Positions 21,848 to 32,239 of a stretch of DNA of 64,000 nt are shown here, in pieces. Each line of letters starts with the position of its first letter. Within the stretch, counting starts at the first letter, position 1. Below the pieces are notes generated by a model. It did no database searches. It saw only the letters and a program-made list of their open reading frames with translations, and was not told the DNA's origin. Origin of the DNA: Mytilus edulis. Lineage: Eukaryota > Mollusca > Bivalvia > Mytilida > Mytilidae. The stretch lies in the NCBI RefSeq assembly GCF_963676685.1, contig NC_092354.1, positions 28,800,193-28,864,192 of the forward strand, in the 5' to 3' direction. The position numbers and the translations under genes were made by a program.

Positions 21848-22495
21848 GCCTTTTTATTTTTTTTAAAGTGACGATTATCGTGTTTAAATCACGTGCAACA
21901 AATATTTTTGACATCTAACATCCGAGAGGAAATGGTGATGCTGACATGTATATTTTTTATATTACCATACCCAATGCCACCGGGCAATATGTTGACATCT
22001 TAATAATAAACAAACGAAATATTTTTTATTAAATGTAAGGATAAACATTTATAGTAAGATAATATTTGCTTTTCATTTATTTTTACTGCGTATTAGTATA
22101 AACATTTAAAATGCTGTCCTAATTTATGAACCTGATGTTCAGTGCATTGTTGTCGTTGATGTGATTAAAATCCTTGATGAAAAAATAAATAATTAAGCAT
22201 ACATGTATTAAACAAAATTTAACTAGAAAAACATGTTAAATTGTTTCTTCTTTGTAAATTCACATATTCTTATAAATGCACAATCTAAATTTTTAATTAT
22301 GCATTTAATTTTATTATTACGAAGAATTGTTAACAATATAAAAAAAATATAATACATTGTTTTAACTTTATTCAATAAATATATATGTATCCTCTTTTCG
22401 GTTCTTTTCGGTCCTTTTCGGTTCTTTTTGGTCCTTTTCGGTTCTTTTCGGTTCTTTTCTGTAATTCGTCGCTCTTTTCTGTAAATCGTTGGACC

Positions 22496-22502
22496 GAAAT
22501 AG
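22496..22502. other. 7-bp spacer between two transposon termini (GAAATAG)
   Basis: It sits between the right terminal repeat of copy 1 (ending ..GGACC) and the left terminal repeat of copy 2 (starting GGTTCG..). The base string after the right end of copy 2 (28794-28800) is GAAATAA, so six bases, GAAATA, follow both right ends. This looks like a shared target-site remnant, although MULE duplications are usually 8-10 bp. Confidence 0.6.
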
Positions 22503-22608
22503 GGTTCGACGACTTACAGAAAAGAGCGACGATTTACAGAAAAGAACCGAAAAGGACCGAAAAGGACCAAAAAGAACCGAAAAGGACCGAAAAGAACCGA
22601 AAAGGATA
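22503..22608 (+). repeat. left terminal inverted repeat of copy 2
   Basis: Reading inward: GGTTCGACGACTTACAG, AAAAGAGCGACGATTTACAG, then about seven decamers of the type AAAAGAACCG or AAAAGGACCG. It pairs with the right end at nearly every position. The 65 bp inside it (22609-22673) lead to the point where copy 1 homology begins. Confidence 0.85.
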
Positions 22609-22956
22609 TCGATTTTTTTGTTATAGAAGGAAATAAGGAAATTGCATTTAATCATTGAAAACCTTATACTGTGACAGAACTAATTTTAACTCACATGTAT
22701 GTGGAAATTACTGGTAGGGTAGGATGCCTAACTTATAGAATAGAAAAATAGAAAATATTTTTTTTATTCACCAAATAAGGGCCCCTAGAAGGGCATATAG
22801 CATACAAACAATAACATATGCAATACACAGACAATAGATATTTAATATGAGTAATAAAATAATACTACAGGAAACACTAAACAAAATAATAGCAATATAC
22901 TAGTACTATTATAATTCAATTAATACTAGTGTTGACATTGACTTATGTGCTGCAGG

Positions 22957-22962
22957 TTTATT
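22957..22962 (-). promoter_or_regulatory. candidate polyadenylation signal of the copy 2 gene
   Basis: AATAAA on the minus strand about 110 bp after the transposase stop codon, in ACTAATAAACCTGCAG. AT-rich DNA gives such hexamers by chance, so support is modest; the same site exists in copy 1 at 16658-16663. Confidence 0.35.
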
Positions 22963-23072
22963 AGTGTATTTTACCTATAAAAAGAAAAACAAGAAGTATA
23001 AGTAGGTAGTACTGAGAAATATTTACACATATAAATACATTAAATTACACACAGTTTGTTTTTTTAATAAAT

Positions 23073-25200
23073 TTACTGCACGCGTTGCCGTTTTAGCGTA
23101 GTTGTCCTATCAGCCAGTTTCCTTTTCCTCTGACCTTTCTTCTTTCCTTTCGACCTAGCTTCATTGACCACTCGTCTGCCATCTGTTGACTTAACCAATT
23201 TGGTCTTCATACGGTATCGGCGGAACCTGGCAAAATATTTGTACCTTTCCATTAAAGTTTTGTTTGCCCAAACATGCCTGTCAATCTTAAAATGTTCGTG
23301 TGTGCTCGCAAGCGTATAAGGTCCTCTCCCGATCACTGCTCTCCGTAAATCTTTATAGTTTGCCTCTACCATGTCTGTCATCTTTATCACAAAGTCAACT
23401 AATGACTGAGGCTTCCAATCAACAGCTATCTTCAGAACATGATTGTACGATTCACTATTATTGTTAGTCCACTCTCTTTCAATTCTTCCCGCATTTTGTG
23501 GCTCATATATTTTCCCTTTAAGGACTGGCTTCAAAACCGTTGAAAAGTAGCCTTTCAATGATGGAAATTTCTCCTTGCAGAATTCTTCGACTTCTTCACA
23601 CTTTTCTTCAAAAACGGCACTATCGTCTGCATTAGATATGCCATTTCTTCCAAAAATGCGTTGCTCGATATCTAATCTCTCCTTTCTGTGCATCCCAACT
23701 CCATTTTTCATCTTTTCTGAAAGGTTTAGTTTCAAATGCCGTGTACATAATACATGAGTTGCTTCTGGAAAACTTTTGACAATGGCTTTAACTAAAGATC
23801 CTTCTTGATCGGAACCAATGACCAATTCCGAGGTGTCCACATCCGCGAGTTTGGTCTTAAGATGCGAGAAAAATATACTATACGTATCAAAATGCGAACA
23901 GTCGTGTAAAAACATGGGTCCGACAAATAAAGGCGGTTCTCCTGTTTCAATCTTTGTGACAGAAAGTTGTTTGAAAACAGATGGTGTCACATGAATGTCA
24001 CAAATGTTAAATGTTTTGTCGAAACCCAAAAGAGTTTGTCCACTGCAGCACAAGTTCACAACGTCCTTCATCATTTCTTCCGTATACAGGATAACGCACG
24101 GTGTTTTACCTGGAGAATGAGCCACATGCTTAATTAAACTGTGTCCTTTCTGCATCATATTTTCTATAGTTTGTATGTTATCTGCCATATTTCCACGGTT
24201 TCCTGTTACGCCAGTTATATTCCGAATTTCTTTCTTCTTATCGCGGTATTTTTTGTCACGAATCTGTCTTGGTGCCGAAGGCCCGGTTGCTTCATCACTA
24301 CAGTTGATTAACAATTTATTATATGCATTTTTTGGACGCATGGTTTTCACAAGTTCTCCCATTTCTTCAAATAACAGTGCTGGAGTTCGAACGAATTCAC
24401 TTCCTTTCTTTGAATTGCCATGAGCAGAAAAACCGGGGTGTTTGCCTTTATATTCCACGACAGCCGCATTGAAGTTGATATCAAATGAAGGAGGTGCTTT
24501 TCCGACCCATGTTACTCTTTTCTTGTATGACTGTTGCTTAAGAGTGGAGTAGCTACGACTGATTTCCACGATTTTTTCATCGGCGGGCTGAGGATCCACT
24601 GGAATGAATTCTTTCTTCTTGTTTATTTGCTTTTCAGTACAAAATATACCCTGTCTACATACAACAGCTTTTAGCTTACCATCATCTTGAACAACATATG
24701 TCTTAGGTGTTGACCCAGATGAACTAATCCAGACCCCACAGTCATCGGAAAATTCACTACGTAAGTTATTAACTCGTCTTGCAATGTTTCTGGAGTTGTC
24801 AATTGTAAAACATACGTTGTCTTTCTTTCCTTCTGGGATACCATGTCTAACATCTTTTGATTTCAGTTTATTTAAAAGTTCCTCTAAATTTAAAAACTCT
24901 CCGTATCTTAATTGTTCTTCTGGTTGAAACATACAAGAATTTGATACTTCATCGAGAGAATCGTCTTTTTCGGCGTCATCTGAACTGTCATTGTCTTCAT
25001 TCTCCAGGTTTTCTTTTGCCTCATCTGACCCATTGCTCCTTTGGTTATGAAAGAAACTAAAATTGTCTGACAAAACTGATTGATCAAGGGAACTGTTGTG
25101 CGTATTGCTACTGCTTTCATCTGGATCACTTTCACCAAATATATCCGTAACAGTTCTTTCTGCAGATTCACCAGTTTCGTCTGCAGTCTTTGGTTTTATG
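23073..25200 (-). CDS. MULE-type transposase exon (exon 3), copy 2
   Basis: Identical in protein sequence to 16774-18901, including D-D-E residues, the C-x-x-H and the basic tail. It is preceded by a 542-bp intron (25201-25742) that has a 1-bp T insertion relative to copy 1 near 25504. Absolute identity of 708 residues in two adjacent copies means the duplication is very young, was homogenised by gene conversion, or was created in assembly. Confidence 0.85.
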
Positions 25201-25742
25201 CTGTAAAAAAAATACATGTCTTAATAGAATAAGAAAAGAATGAACCAACGCGCCATATGGTATCATAAAACACAGATGACACATCACGAACAAGTATACT
25301 ACTAGTATTTAAAATTGAACAATATATATTCACTTGATGAACAACTAAATAGCTAGAAATTGTATTTTATTATGGTGTAAAAGCGGCATCACCCTTAAAC
25401 GGTAAAGGTAACGCCACATAAATCAAAGGCTGTTTTATGTGGTAATGAGTATTGAATACATAAATTTCATAACACGGACGTACAAACCGACAAGGGTAAA
25501 AAATTAATGGCCCTTTCGCTACGGGGAGCCATACAAACGAATCTTATAATTCTTTATTTTTTATAATGCAACCTTGAAATTACTAGTTATCACAAATTAA
25601 ATCGTGTTACTATGTGCATGCAGTGTGTGACGTTGTCGTGAGAAGCAAGATCATGTGATGTAATGAATGTTGAAATTTACTGAGTGATACCCTTTGATAT
25701 TGCAATGTCATTTTTTACATTGAATAAGTATTTATATCATAC

Positions 25743-26618
25743 CTTTCATTGTTGTATGTAGCATCAGTACTGTCGACAGTATCACTGTGTTTGTTGTGCT
25801 GTTGGCTGCTGTTGTCTCTGTTGTGGGGGTCTATGCTTGTCTCGTAGTCTTGGTTAGTGCCTTCTTTGTTGCATTTGTTGTTTTTTGCATTTCTTTGGTT
25901 GCTTGTATGGTCCTGATCACTACTGTCGTCCAGATCCACGAACTGTGAAGTCGGTGTATGTAATCTCAAAAGAGGTACACAGTGGTTTGGATCAAACACT
26001 GCGAATGGTTGTGGTCTTACTTTCATAGTCCACATTATTGTTACTGCAGCCTCTTCACTTTCATTAACAGTTCTCCCAACTATTTTTCTGTGATATGGCT
26101 CTGTATGGTAGTTTGAAGATACCAAAGGTGGATAATATGATTGAAGTGGCTTGTTTATAACAGCACTCAACCCATACATATGTTGCATGTCGGAATATGC
26201 TCCTATGACTATGGCATTCCTGACAAGCTGTTCATATGGACTGGTTACTACACGGTTATCCCTAATCCTGTCGGTGTACCCTTTAGATGAGGTATCGTAT
26301 TGCTGTTTATTGCTTATGATTTCCAATGCAGTCAGGAGTCTGAGGTGATGATGGTAAATTTGCGTTCCAAAAAGTCCAGTTGATACAGAGCGATAAAGAC
26401 AGTTGCCGTCGCCTATAGTTTCTATTGGTGTTCTGGTTTCCAATACCGCTGGCGCAAAACCGCGTAAAATATTTGCAGAGACTTCATCGACATTTTCCAG
26501 ACAAATTTGATTGGATTGTTCCGGTAGTTTGATATCGTACGTCTTCAATAAAAGTGATTCAGATGTAGCAGTATTGGTTATTTGTGAGGTGTTTCCATCT
26601 TTCAATGTAGATTCTAAC
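25743..26618 (-). CDS. OTU-type cysteine protease exon (exon 2), copy 2
   Basis: Same product as 19443-20318: the GDGNC box, the HLRLLTALEI helix and the NHC box are all present. Borders are GAAAG|GTATGA on the left and TTTCAG|GTTAG on the right, and 876 bases keep the frame exactly (292 codons). Read alone, the open frame would give a 371-residue protein with an N-terminus rich in hydrophobic intron-derived residues. That is why I prefer the spliced model. Confidence 0.8.
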
Positions 26619-27864
26619 CTGAAATATGCCCAAAAATTAACATCAGCACAAATTAGTATCAATTTTCTCGTCCTTTTTATATATACTTGAACTTGAAAAG
26701 TGAGATAATTAACGGTCTCGAAATGCGGTAATATGATTGATTGTTGGTTGCTTAACGTCCAGTGGCAAATATTTTTTGCAAATTCAGGACATTTTATACT
26801 TGTTTTATAATTTATACATATATAATTCATGTAGAACGAAATGCGGTAATATCATTCATTTTCTTCTTTTTTTTTTTTTTTATCAAAAAGACATACCTTC
26901 ATCAGTGACATATTATATGTTTCTGTTAAATGTACATGTATTACCTTATAATATAGCAAGATAAAATTTTCATTGTCGATATACAAGTGAATAAGAAATA
27001 TTAATTTATGACTGTCAAACAATTGTTCTACATGAATTAAATTTTATAAATTATAAAACATGCACTGTTTTGTTCAATCTCGGTCGCTAATTTAATTAGT
27101 TGGAACATTTCAACAATTCCTTATAAAGTTTTTCGAATGAGTATATATATTATATGCATATCACGTAAAATAGAAAATATCATATAAAACATGAAGGAAA
27201 TTTAACAGTAATTATTGAATAAATACTAATAAGTTTGAGTACTTTGTTCTATTTGTTTGCCTTTGTTTGTGTTGTGTGTGTGTGAGTGTGTTACATTTTA
27301 AATTAATACACATTAATTATGACTTTGACACGTTAAACTTGTCTATGGTTTGAAATCGTAAAAAAAAGGTCCCGTTATCTTCATGAACAAGCTTATCTAT
27401 AATAGATACATGTAGCGCAGGCAAATATTTATCACCATCGGACATCGTTTCGCTAATCTACATATATAAGTGGTTTATTAGATAAAATAAATAGAAATCA
27501 ACAGGCCATTAATTTTTTCACACCCTTTATCTATACGCTTATTATAAGGTAAACAATTATTAATTATACCGAGAGCGGGTGCGCTTTTCATTTATCTATA
27601 TTTCCTATGAAAGACGAAACGAACAGACTATAAAAAAAATAATAATTGGGACATCTATACTAATTTAGTATCATAATCCGATATAATAATGATGTCATTT
27701 CTTTTTATTAAAAAATCTTCTTTTATTCCCATGTAGCCCTTTGTTTTTACGAATTAAGAAATTGAAACTAAACAAGAATCTCGTAAAGTTTGGCAAGTTT
27801 AACATGTAGCAGGACTTGAAATTTTCGTCCAATATTTTTATAATTCTATTTTCTAAATATTTAC

Positions 27865-28145
27865 CTTAACAAGGACTGCTGGCAGTCAAAACTTTCCTGA
27901 TCAAAACAGCAAAATTTGCAGTAAAATTTCAGTCCTCTCGTTGCCCATTGTTTTGTTAATTCTGATGACATTCCTTTGCCGACACAGCCACTGTGCACCC
28001 ATTTTCCACACCCAAAGCAGAGGACGGATTCTGTGCATTCACAATCCTTACTACAGATACAGCAAGGGTACTGTTTTCGATATCGAGATTTACAACTACG
28101 TGCTCTCACCATTTTTTGTAATTTTGAAAAAAAGTGAGGAAACAA
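27865..28145 (-). CDS. PHD-finger exon (exon 1), copy 2
   Basis: Same 94-residue start as in copy 1, with all eight zinc ligands. The region from 28146 to the right terminal repeat (about 540 bp) should hold the promoter. I see no clear TATA box at a fitting distance, only AT-rich DNA, so transcription might start inside or near the terminal repeat. Confidence 0.8.
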
Positions 28146-28688
28146 GCCTTTTTATTTTTTTTAAAGTGACGATTATCGTGTTTAAATCACGTGCAACAAA
28201 TATTTTTGACATCTAACATCCGAGAGGAAATGGTGATGCTGACATGTATATTTTTTATATTACCATACCCAATGCCACCGGGCAATATGTTGACATCTTA
28301 ATAATAAACAAACGAAATATTTTTTATTAAATGTAAGGATAAACATTTATAGTAAGATAATATTTGCTTTTCATTTATTTTTACTGCGTATTAGTATAAA
28401 CATTTAAAATGCTGTCCTAATTTATGAACCTGATGTTCAGTGCATTGTTGTCGTTGATGTGATTAAAATCCTTGATGAAAAAATAAATAATTAAGCATAC
28501 ATGTATTAAACAAAATTTAACTAGAAAAACATGTTAAATTGTTTCTTCTTTGTAAATTCACATATTCTTATAAATGCACAATCTAAATTTTTAATTATGC
28601 ATTTAATTTTATTATTACGAAGAATTGTTAACAATATAAAAAAAATATAATACATTGTTTTAACTTTATTCAATAAATATATATGTAT

Positions 28689-28793
28689 CCTCTTTTCGGT
28701 TCTTTTCGGTCCTTTTCGGTTCTTTTTGGTCCTTTTCGGTTCTTTTCGGTTCTTTTCTGTAATTCGTCGCTCTTTTCTGTAAATCGTTGGACC
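28689..28793 (-). repeat. right terminal inverted repeat of copy 2
   Basis: Decamers of CTTTTCGGTT / CTTTTCGGTC type followed by two CTTTTCTGTAA-type units and the tip ACGATTTAC inverted. It matches 22390-22495 exactly and is the inverse of 22503-22608 with few differences. Confidence 0.85.
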
Positions 28794-29250
28794 GAAATAA
28801 AGTCACTAAAAATGATTTTGTCGTTAAATGTATCTAACCTATCTTATCTTGAAGGAACCGTATCTTCCCACACAAATTAAATTCCTTTAAGTTACAGTTT
28901 AGTTCACTATATTTCAGAAATTTGTGAGGTTTTTCCCAACCAGGCATTTATCGATATTGAGATAACGGAATCGTTAAAATTTAATGTCTCCTATTCGCTC
29001 TAGTCACATACCATCTAACGTTCATACGCAAAGTGACTAAATTATTTTTATTTATCTGAAATACAATACGTTCACGGTCGCAGGAAAAGGGAGAATATGT
29101 ATAAACTTTTAATATTTTAAATACTTTGATAGCGATTGTTGCTGCCGATGAACTGTTTAGTCTTCTTTCTATATGGTCAACTATTTGAAGTGAAGCGACG
29201 GCAGAAAATTACAATTCAACTTCAATTATGTATTTATTTATAAGCATTAA
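28794..29250. other. unique DNA between the transposon and the LTR element
   Basis: No gene or repeat recognised. It starts with GAAATAA, the possible target-site remnant. Confidence 0.45.
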
Positions 29251-29564
29251 TGTGGTGTTCGTCTTGGGGAAAGACTATTTCCCTTGAAAGGACCCGACCT
29301 GGACTTTATGCATATAAGAAGGACTTAGGCTTAAGTACTGTGTAATTACCTATTACTCAGGCGTTGCAAACTGTATCTTCGTATGCGTCTAGCTTGTAGT
29401 TGACCATTAGCTGAAGAGGGCGCTGCAGGCGTGCGCAGGCTCTGACATCCGCTGTATCCAACCAGAGGCCCATTGGTGTCCATCGTCTACTCCTGGCAGG
29501 GAGAATGGTATCAGTTGTCTACTCCTAATAGGGAGAACCCGGGGCTTAGGGTAAAGATACAACA
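29251..29564 (-). repeat. 3' LTR-like end of a retroelement
   Basis: In minus orientation it starts TGTTGTATCTTTACCC directly after a polypurine tract and could end ..ACACCACA near 29251, giving about 314 bp. A shorter reading ends at 29372, where AAGATACA mirrors the TGTATCTT start. A TATA-like CTTATATGCAT lies near 29308-29318. Only one LTR is present in the window, so its outer limit is inferred. Confidence 0.45.
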
Positions 29565-29578
29565 CCCCCCTCCTTCCT
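29565..29578 (-). promoter_or_regulatory. polypurine tract before the 3' LTR
   Basis: The minus strand reads AGGAAGGAGGGGGG and is followed at once by the TGTTG start. This is the place and form of the primer for plus-strand DNA synthesis in LTR retroelements. Confidence 0.55.
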
Positions 29579-29914
29579 AAAAAGGAGGAACTATAAGTTC
29601 CGACAAAGGCCTGACAACTGAAGACGCCCCTTATGCCTTAAATTCAAAATACTAAGTTAATTACCTAACCACGAATGGGTTATTTCTAAAATCTATCTTT
29701 CACTAAAAACATGACATTTAAAAAATACATCTATTTGCCTGAGACAATAAAAAAAAAAATTTCATGTCCGTTACTCGGAACTACAATTCAGAATTGTCCT
29801 AATTCTGAATCACATATCTCTAAAATACACAGAAACTAAATCTACTACAAATAATCAAAAATTTACAAAGATCTCTATTTCTGTCAGTTCATTAAGCTCC
29901 CCTTGAATTTCCAA

Positions 29915-30591
29915 TTAATCTAAACTACCTGCTATTCTACTAAATCCCCCTAAAATATTAAGCACCAGTTCCAGCCATGATACAAAATCAGAAGCAGTAA
30001 CATCCTCTCTCCCCGTCAACCATCTGGCAATGAGAATGACCATCTGGCCTCTAAAATGTTGGAACTCTCTGTCCTGCAAGATCTGTTGGGAGAACTTACT
30101 ACGGAACATCCCTGACAAGTGGTCAGCTAGGGCATGCTCTCTCAAGTGCCGGGTTATCACCGGACAGTCTGGGACAGGGCACGCGACATCCCTGTCACTA
30201 AGTCTCCAGGTTCTTTCCTTGAACCCACTGTATGGTCCTGTCCATACGGGTGCTCCTTCCCCTTCCAAGCATCTGGAATGACCTTCTTGAAAGCCATAGG
30301 GTCGACTTCCTTGACTGCTTCCTCTTGAGCGGCTGCAGGCTCCTTTGGAGTAGGAAGTGACTCTTCTCCAGGTTTCTGTACAGGTTCCTCCTGTTCCTTT
30401 AAATCACTTACTTGTGGTATTGCTGGTACCTCCGGCAATACTGTGGGATCCTCCACAGGTCCTTCCTGGCCAGGTACTTCCCTCCTGACCCTTCTCCTGT
30501 GGGTCGCTTGATCCAAGATTGAGGTGTCGAATGGCTGAATGCCCACTCCCGGCTGGGAGTTACAACTACTAGGCGTGACCCGGTCAACCAA
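29915..30591 (-). pseudogene. gag-like ORF of an LTR retroelement, one frameshift
   Basis: Two overlapping minus-strand frames make one reading: the first (30591 down to about 30265) is rich in Pro, Glu and Gln (VPGQEGPVEDPTVLPEVPAI), the second (about 30268 down to 29915) has YSGFKERTWRLSDRDVACPV and a zinc-finger-like block, C-x4-C then HLREHALADH, followed by a helical end (FVSWLELVLNILGG). The change of frame falls in the GGAAGGGGAAGG purine run. C-C-H-H blocks of this type occur in gag-like proteins of mollusc retroelements (from memory). No protease, reverse transcriptase or integrase follows: 350 bp of non-coding DNA lead straight to the polypurine tract. The 5' side is cut off by another repeat near 30590. 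It is either a non-autonomous gag-only element or a deletion derivative. Confidence 0.5.
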
Positions 30592-31600
30592 CCAAAATGG
30601 CCGCCACGGCTACAAATAGAACATAGGGGTAAAATGCAGTTGTTGGCTTATAACTCAAAAACCAAAGCATTTAGAGGAAATCTGATGTGGGGTAAAAATG
30701 TTCATCAGGTCAAGATCTATCTGCCCTGAAATTTTCAGATGAATCGGTCAACCTGTTGTTGGGTTGCTGACCCTGAATTGGTAATTTTGAGGAAATTTTG
30801 CCATTTTTGGTTATTATCTTGAATATTATTATAGATAGAGATAAACTGTAAACAGCAATAATGTTCAGCAAAGTAAGATTTACAAATAAGTCAACATGAC
30901 CGAAATGGTCAGTTGACCCCTTTAGGAGTTATTGCCTTTTATAGTCAATTTTTAACCATTTTTCGTAAATCTTAGTTATCTTTTACAAAAATCTTCTCCT
31001 CTGAAACTACTGGGCCAAATTAATTCAAACTTAACCACAATCATCTTTGAGGTACCTTGTTTGAAAAATGTGTCCGATGACCTGGCCATCCAACCAAGAT
31101 GGCCACCATGGCTAAAAATAGAACAGGGGTAAAATGTAGATTTTTGCTTATAACTCTGAAACCAAATCATTTAGAGGAAATCTGACAAGGAGTTAAATTG
31201 TTAATCAAGTCAATATATATCTGCCCTGAAATATTCAAATGAATTGGACAACCGGTTGTTGGGTTGCTGCCCTCCAATTTTTAAAGAAATTTTGCTGTTT
31301 TTGGTTATTATCTTGAATACTATTATAGATAGCGATAAACTGTAAACAGCGATAATGTTCATCAAAGTAAGATCTACAAATAAGTCCACATGACCTAAAT
31401 GGTCAATTGACCCCTTAAGGAGTTATTGCCCTTTATAGTCAATTTTTTTTTCTCTGTTACTAATGGGCAAAGTTCATTATAGATATAATTGTAAGAAGCA
31501 AGAATGTTCAGTAAAGTAAGAACTTCAAACACATCACCATCACCAAAATACAATTTTGTCATGAATCCATTTGTGTCCTTTGTTTAATATGCACATAGAT
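30575..31600 (+). repeat. two tandem ~495-bp units of a dispersed repeat
   Basis: Each unit has the order 'caaccaa.atggcc.cca.ggct', 'aatagaaca.gggtaaaatg', 'catttagaggaaatctga', 'ctgccctgaaat', 'ttgttgggttgctg', 'gataaactgtaaacagc' and 'gttattgcc.tttatagtca'. The second unit starts near 31075. It ends near 31630 with 'gacacaggctctttagagcc'. The unit truncates the gag-like frame at its left side. Confidence 0.75.
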
Positions 31601-31982
31601 CAAGGTGAGCGACACAGGCTCTTTAGAGCCTTTAGTTTCCTTTTTTCTTTATAGAAATTTTTAATTTATAAGTTGAAGAATATCTAAAAACAGAAAGAGA
31701 GTTCCAATAATTGTCTAAAAAAATACATATAATTTGTAAAGTAGTTATAAAAGATGTCCTACAGTCATATAACAAATTATCCCTCCGTGGGGCCCCTTAA
31801 ATTTTGCCTTGCGTTTCGGTTAACAACTTGCCAGAAAACGAGAAAGTTACGGGTTTCTCTAGAACTAAATGGTTTGCTTCTGCTCCCTGATTTATTTTTT
31901 TATTCATTATTAATCACAAAATTACGATTAAGATGCTAATAACAATGAAATGTAAATATAAACAAGACCACGAGAAACTTAC

Positions 31983-32239
31983 CTATCCAGCAAAATCTTC
32001 GCCACTTCAGCGTGTGATTGCAATCGAAGGGCACATTTTAGCTCACTCCAGCAATCATACTGGGCACCAAGATATATTCTATTCTTATTACATTTTGCAT
32101 TTACTGCTGTACGTCGTCGTTTTTTTTTAGCGGAATCGGTCAATGTTGGCTTTCTCCCTCGCTTCAAAACATTGATGTCAGACATTGCACGTGCGTCGGA
32201 GATATTACGCATGCGCAATGGATTAAAGAAAGAGGTCAT
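31983..32239 (-). CDS. first coding exon of an unnamed invertebrate protein family
   Basis: The minus-strand frame starts with Met at 32239 or, more likely, at the MSDINVLKRGRKP Met 18 codons on. It ends at a strong donor, GATAG|GTAAGT, in phase 2. The peptide is basic first (KRGRKPTLTDSAKKKRRR, likely nuclear) and then has a helix AKCNKNRIYLGAQYDCWSEL, then RLQSHAEVAKILLD. From memory the pattern N-K-RI-LG-W-LK-L-SDAELA-LLD opens many unnamed multi-exon proteins in bivalves and corals. No following exon was identified to the left, where repeats dominate, so the gene may be broken. Confidence 0.55.

Larger units (their letters stand above)
16375..22495 (-). mobile_element. PHD-OTU-MULE DNA transposon, copy 1 (left terminal repeat missing)
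   Basis: Copy 1 of a ~6.3 kb element, collinear with 22674-28793 (offset 6299 at the left end). The only differences I noticed are a 1-bp insertion near 19205/25504 and two bases in a GT run near 20975/27275. All three coding exons are identical at protein level. The right end carries the decamer-rich terminal repeat (22390-22495). The 171 bp that would hold the left terminal repeat are absent. The single gene on the minus strand has exons 21567-21847, 19443-20318 and 16774-18901, with introns of 1248 and 541 bp. A minus-strand AATAAA lies at 16658-16663, about 110 bp past the stop. Confidence 0.85.
22390..22608. repeat. head-to-tail junction: right and left terminal inverted repeats face to face
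   Basis: 22390-22495 (copy 1 right end) and 22503-22608 (copy 2 left end) are inverted repeats of about 105 bp, both made of 10-bp units such as TTTTCGGTTC / TTTTCGGTCC, with a distal TTTTCTGTAA variant next to the tips (GGTYC-ACGA). Together they form a ~220-bp palindrome that could extrude as a cruciform. Confidence 0.8.
22503..28793 (-). mobile_element. PHD-OTU-MULE DNA transposon, copy 2, apparently complete
   Basis: 6291 bp between terminal inverted repeats 22503-22608 and about 28689-28793 (tips GGTTCGACGA and, inverted, GGTCCAACGA). It carries the whole three-exon gene: 27865-28145 (PHD), 25743-26618 (OTU), 23073-25200 (transposase). All splice borders are GT/AG and both junctions are phase 2. 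Intron 1 (26619-27864) contains a fragment of the 2655-3340 dispersed repeat (about 26736-26800). Having both ends and an intact frame, this copy is the best candidate for an autonomous, recently active element. Confidence 0.85.

Noticed and set aside
22368..22655. 83-95-codon ORFs over the terminal repeats
   Set aside because: Arg/Lys/Glu- or Phe/Ser-rich peptides that come from decamer repeats; they differ between strands only by complement.
16375..28793. The 6.3-kb direct repeats as LTRs of one giant element
   Set aside because: Each unit carries its own complete transposase gene, and the ends are inverted repeats of a DNA transposon, not LTRs.
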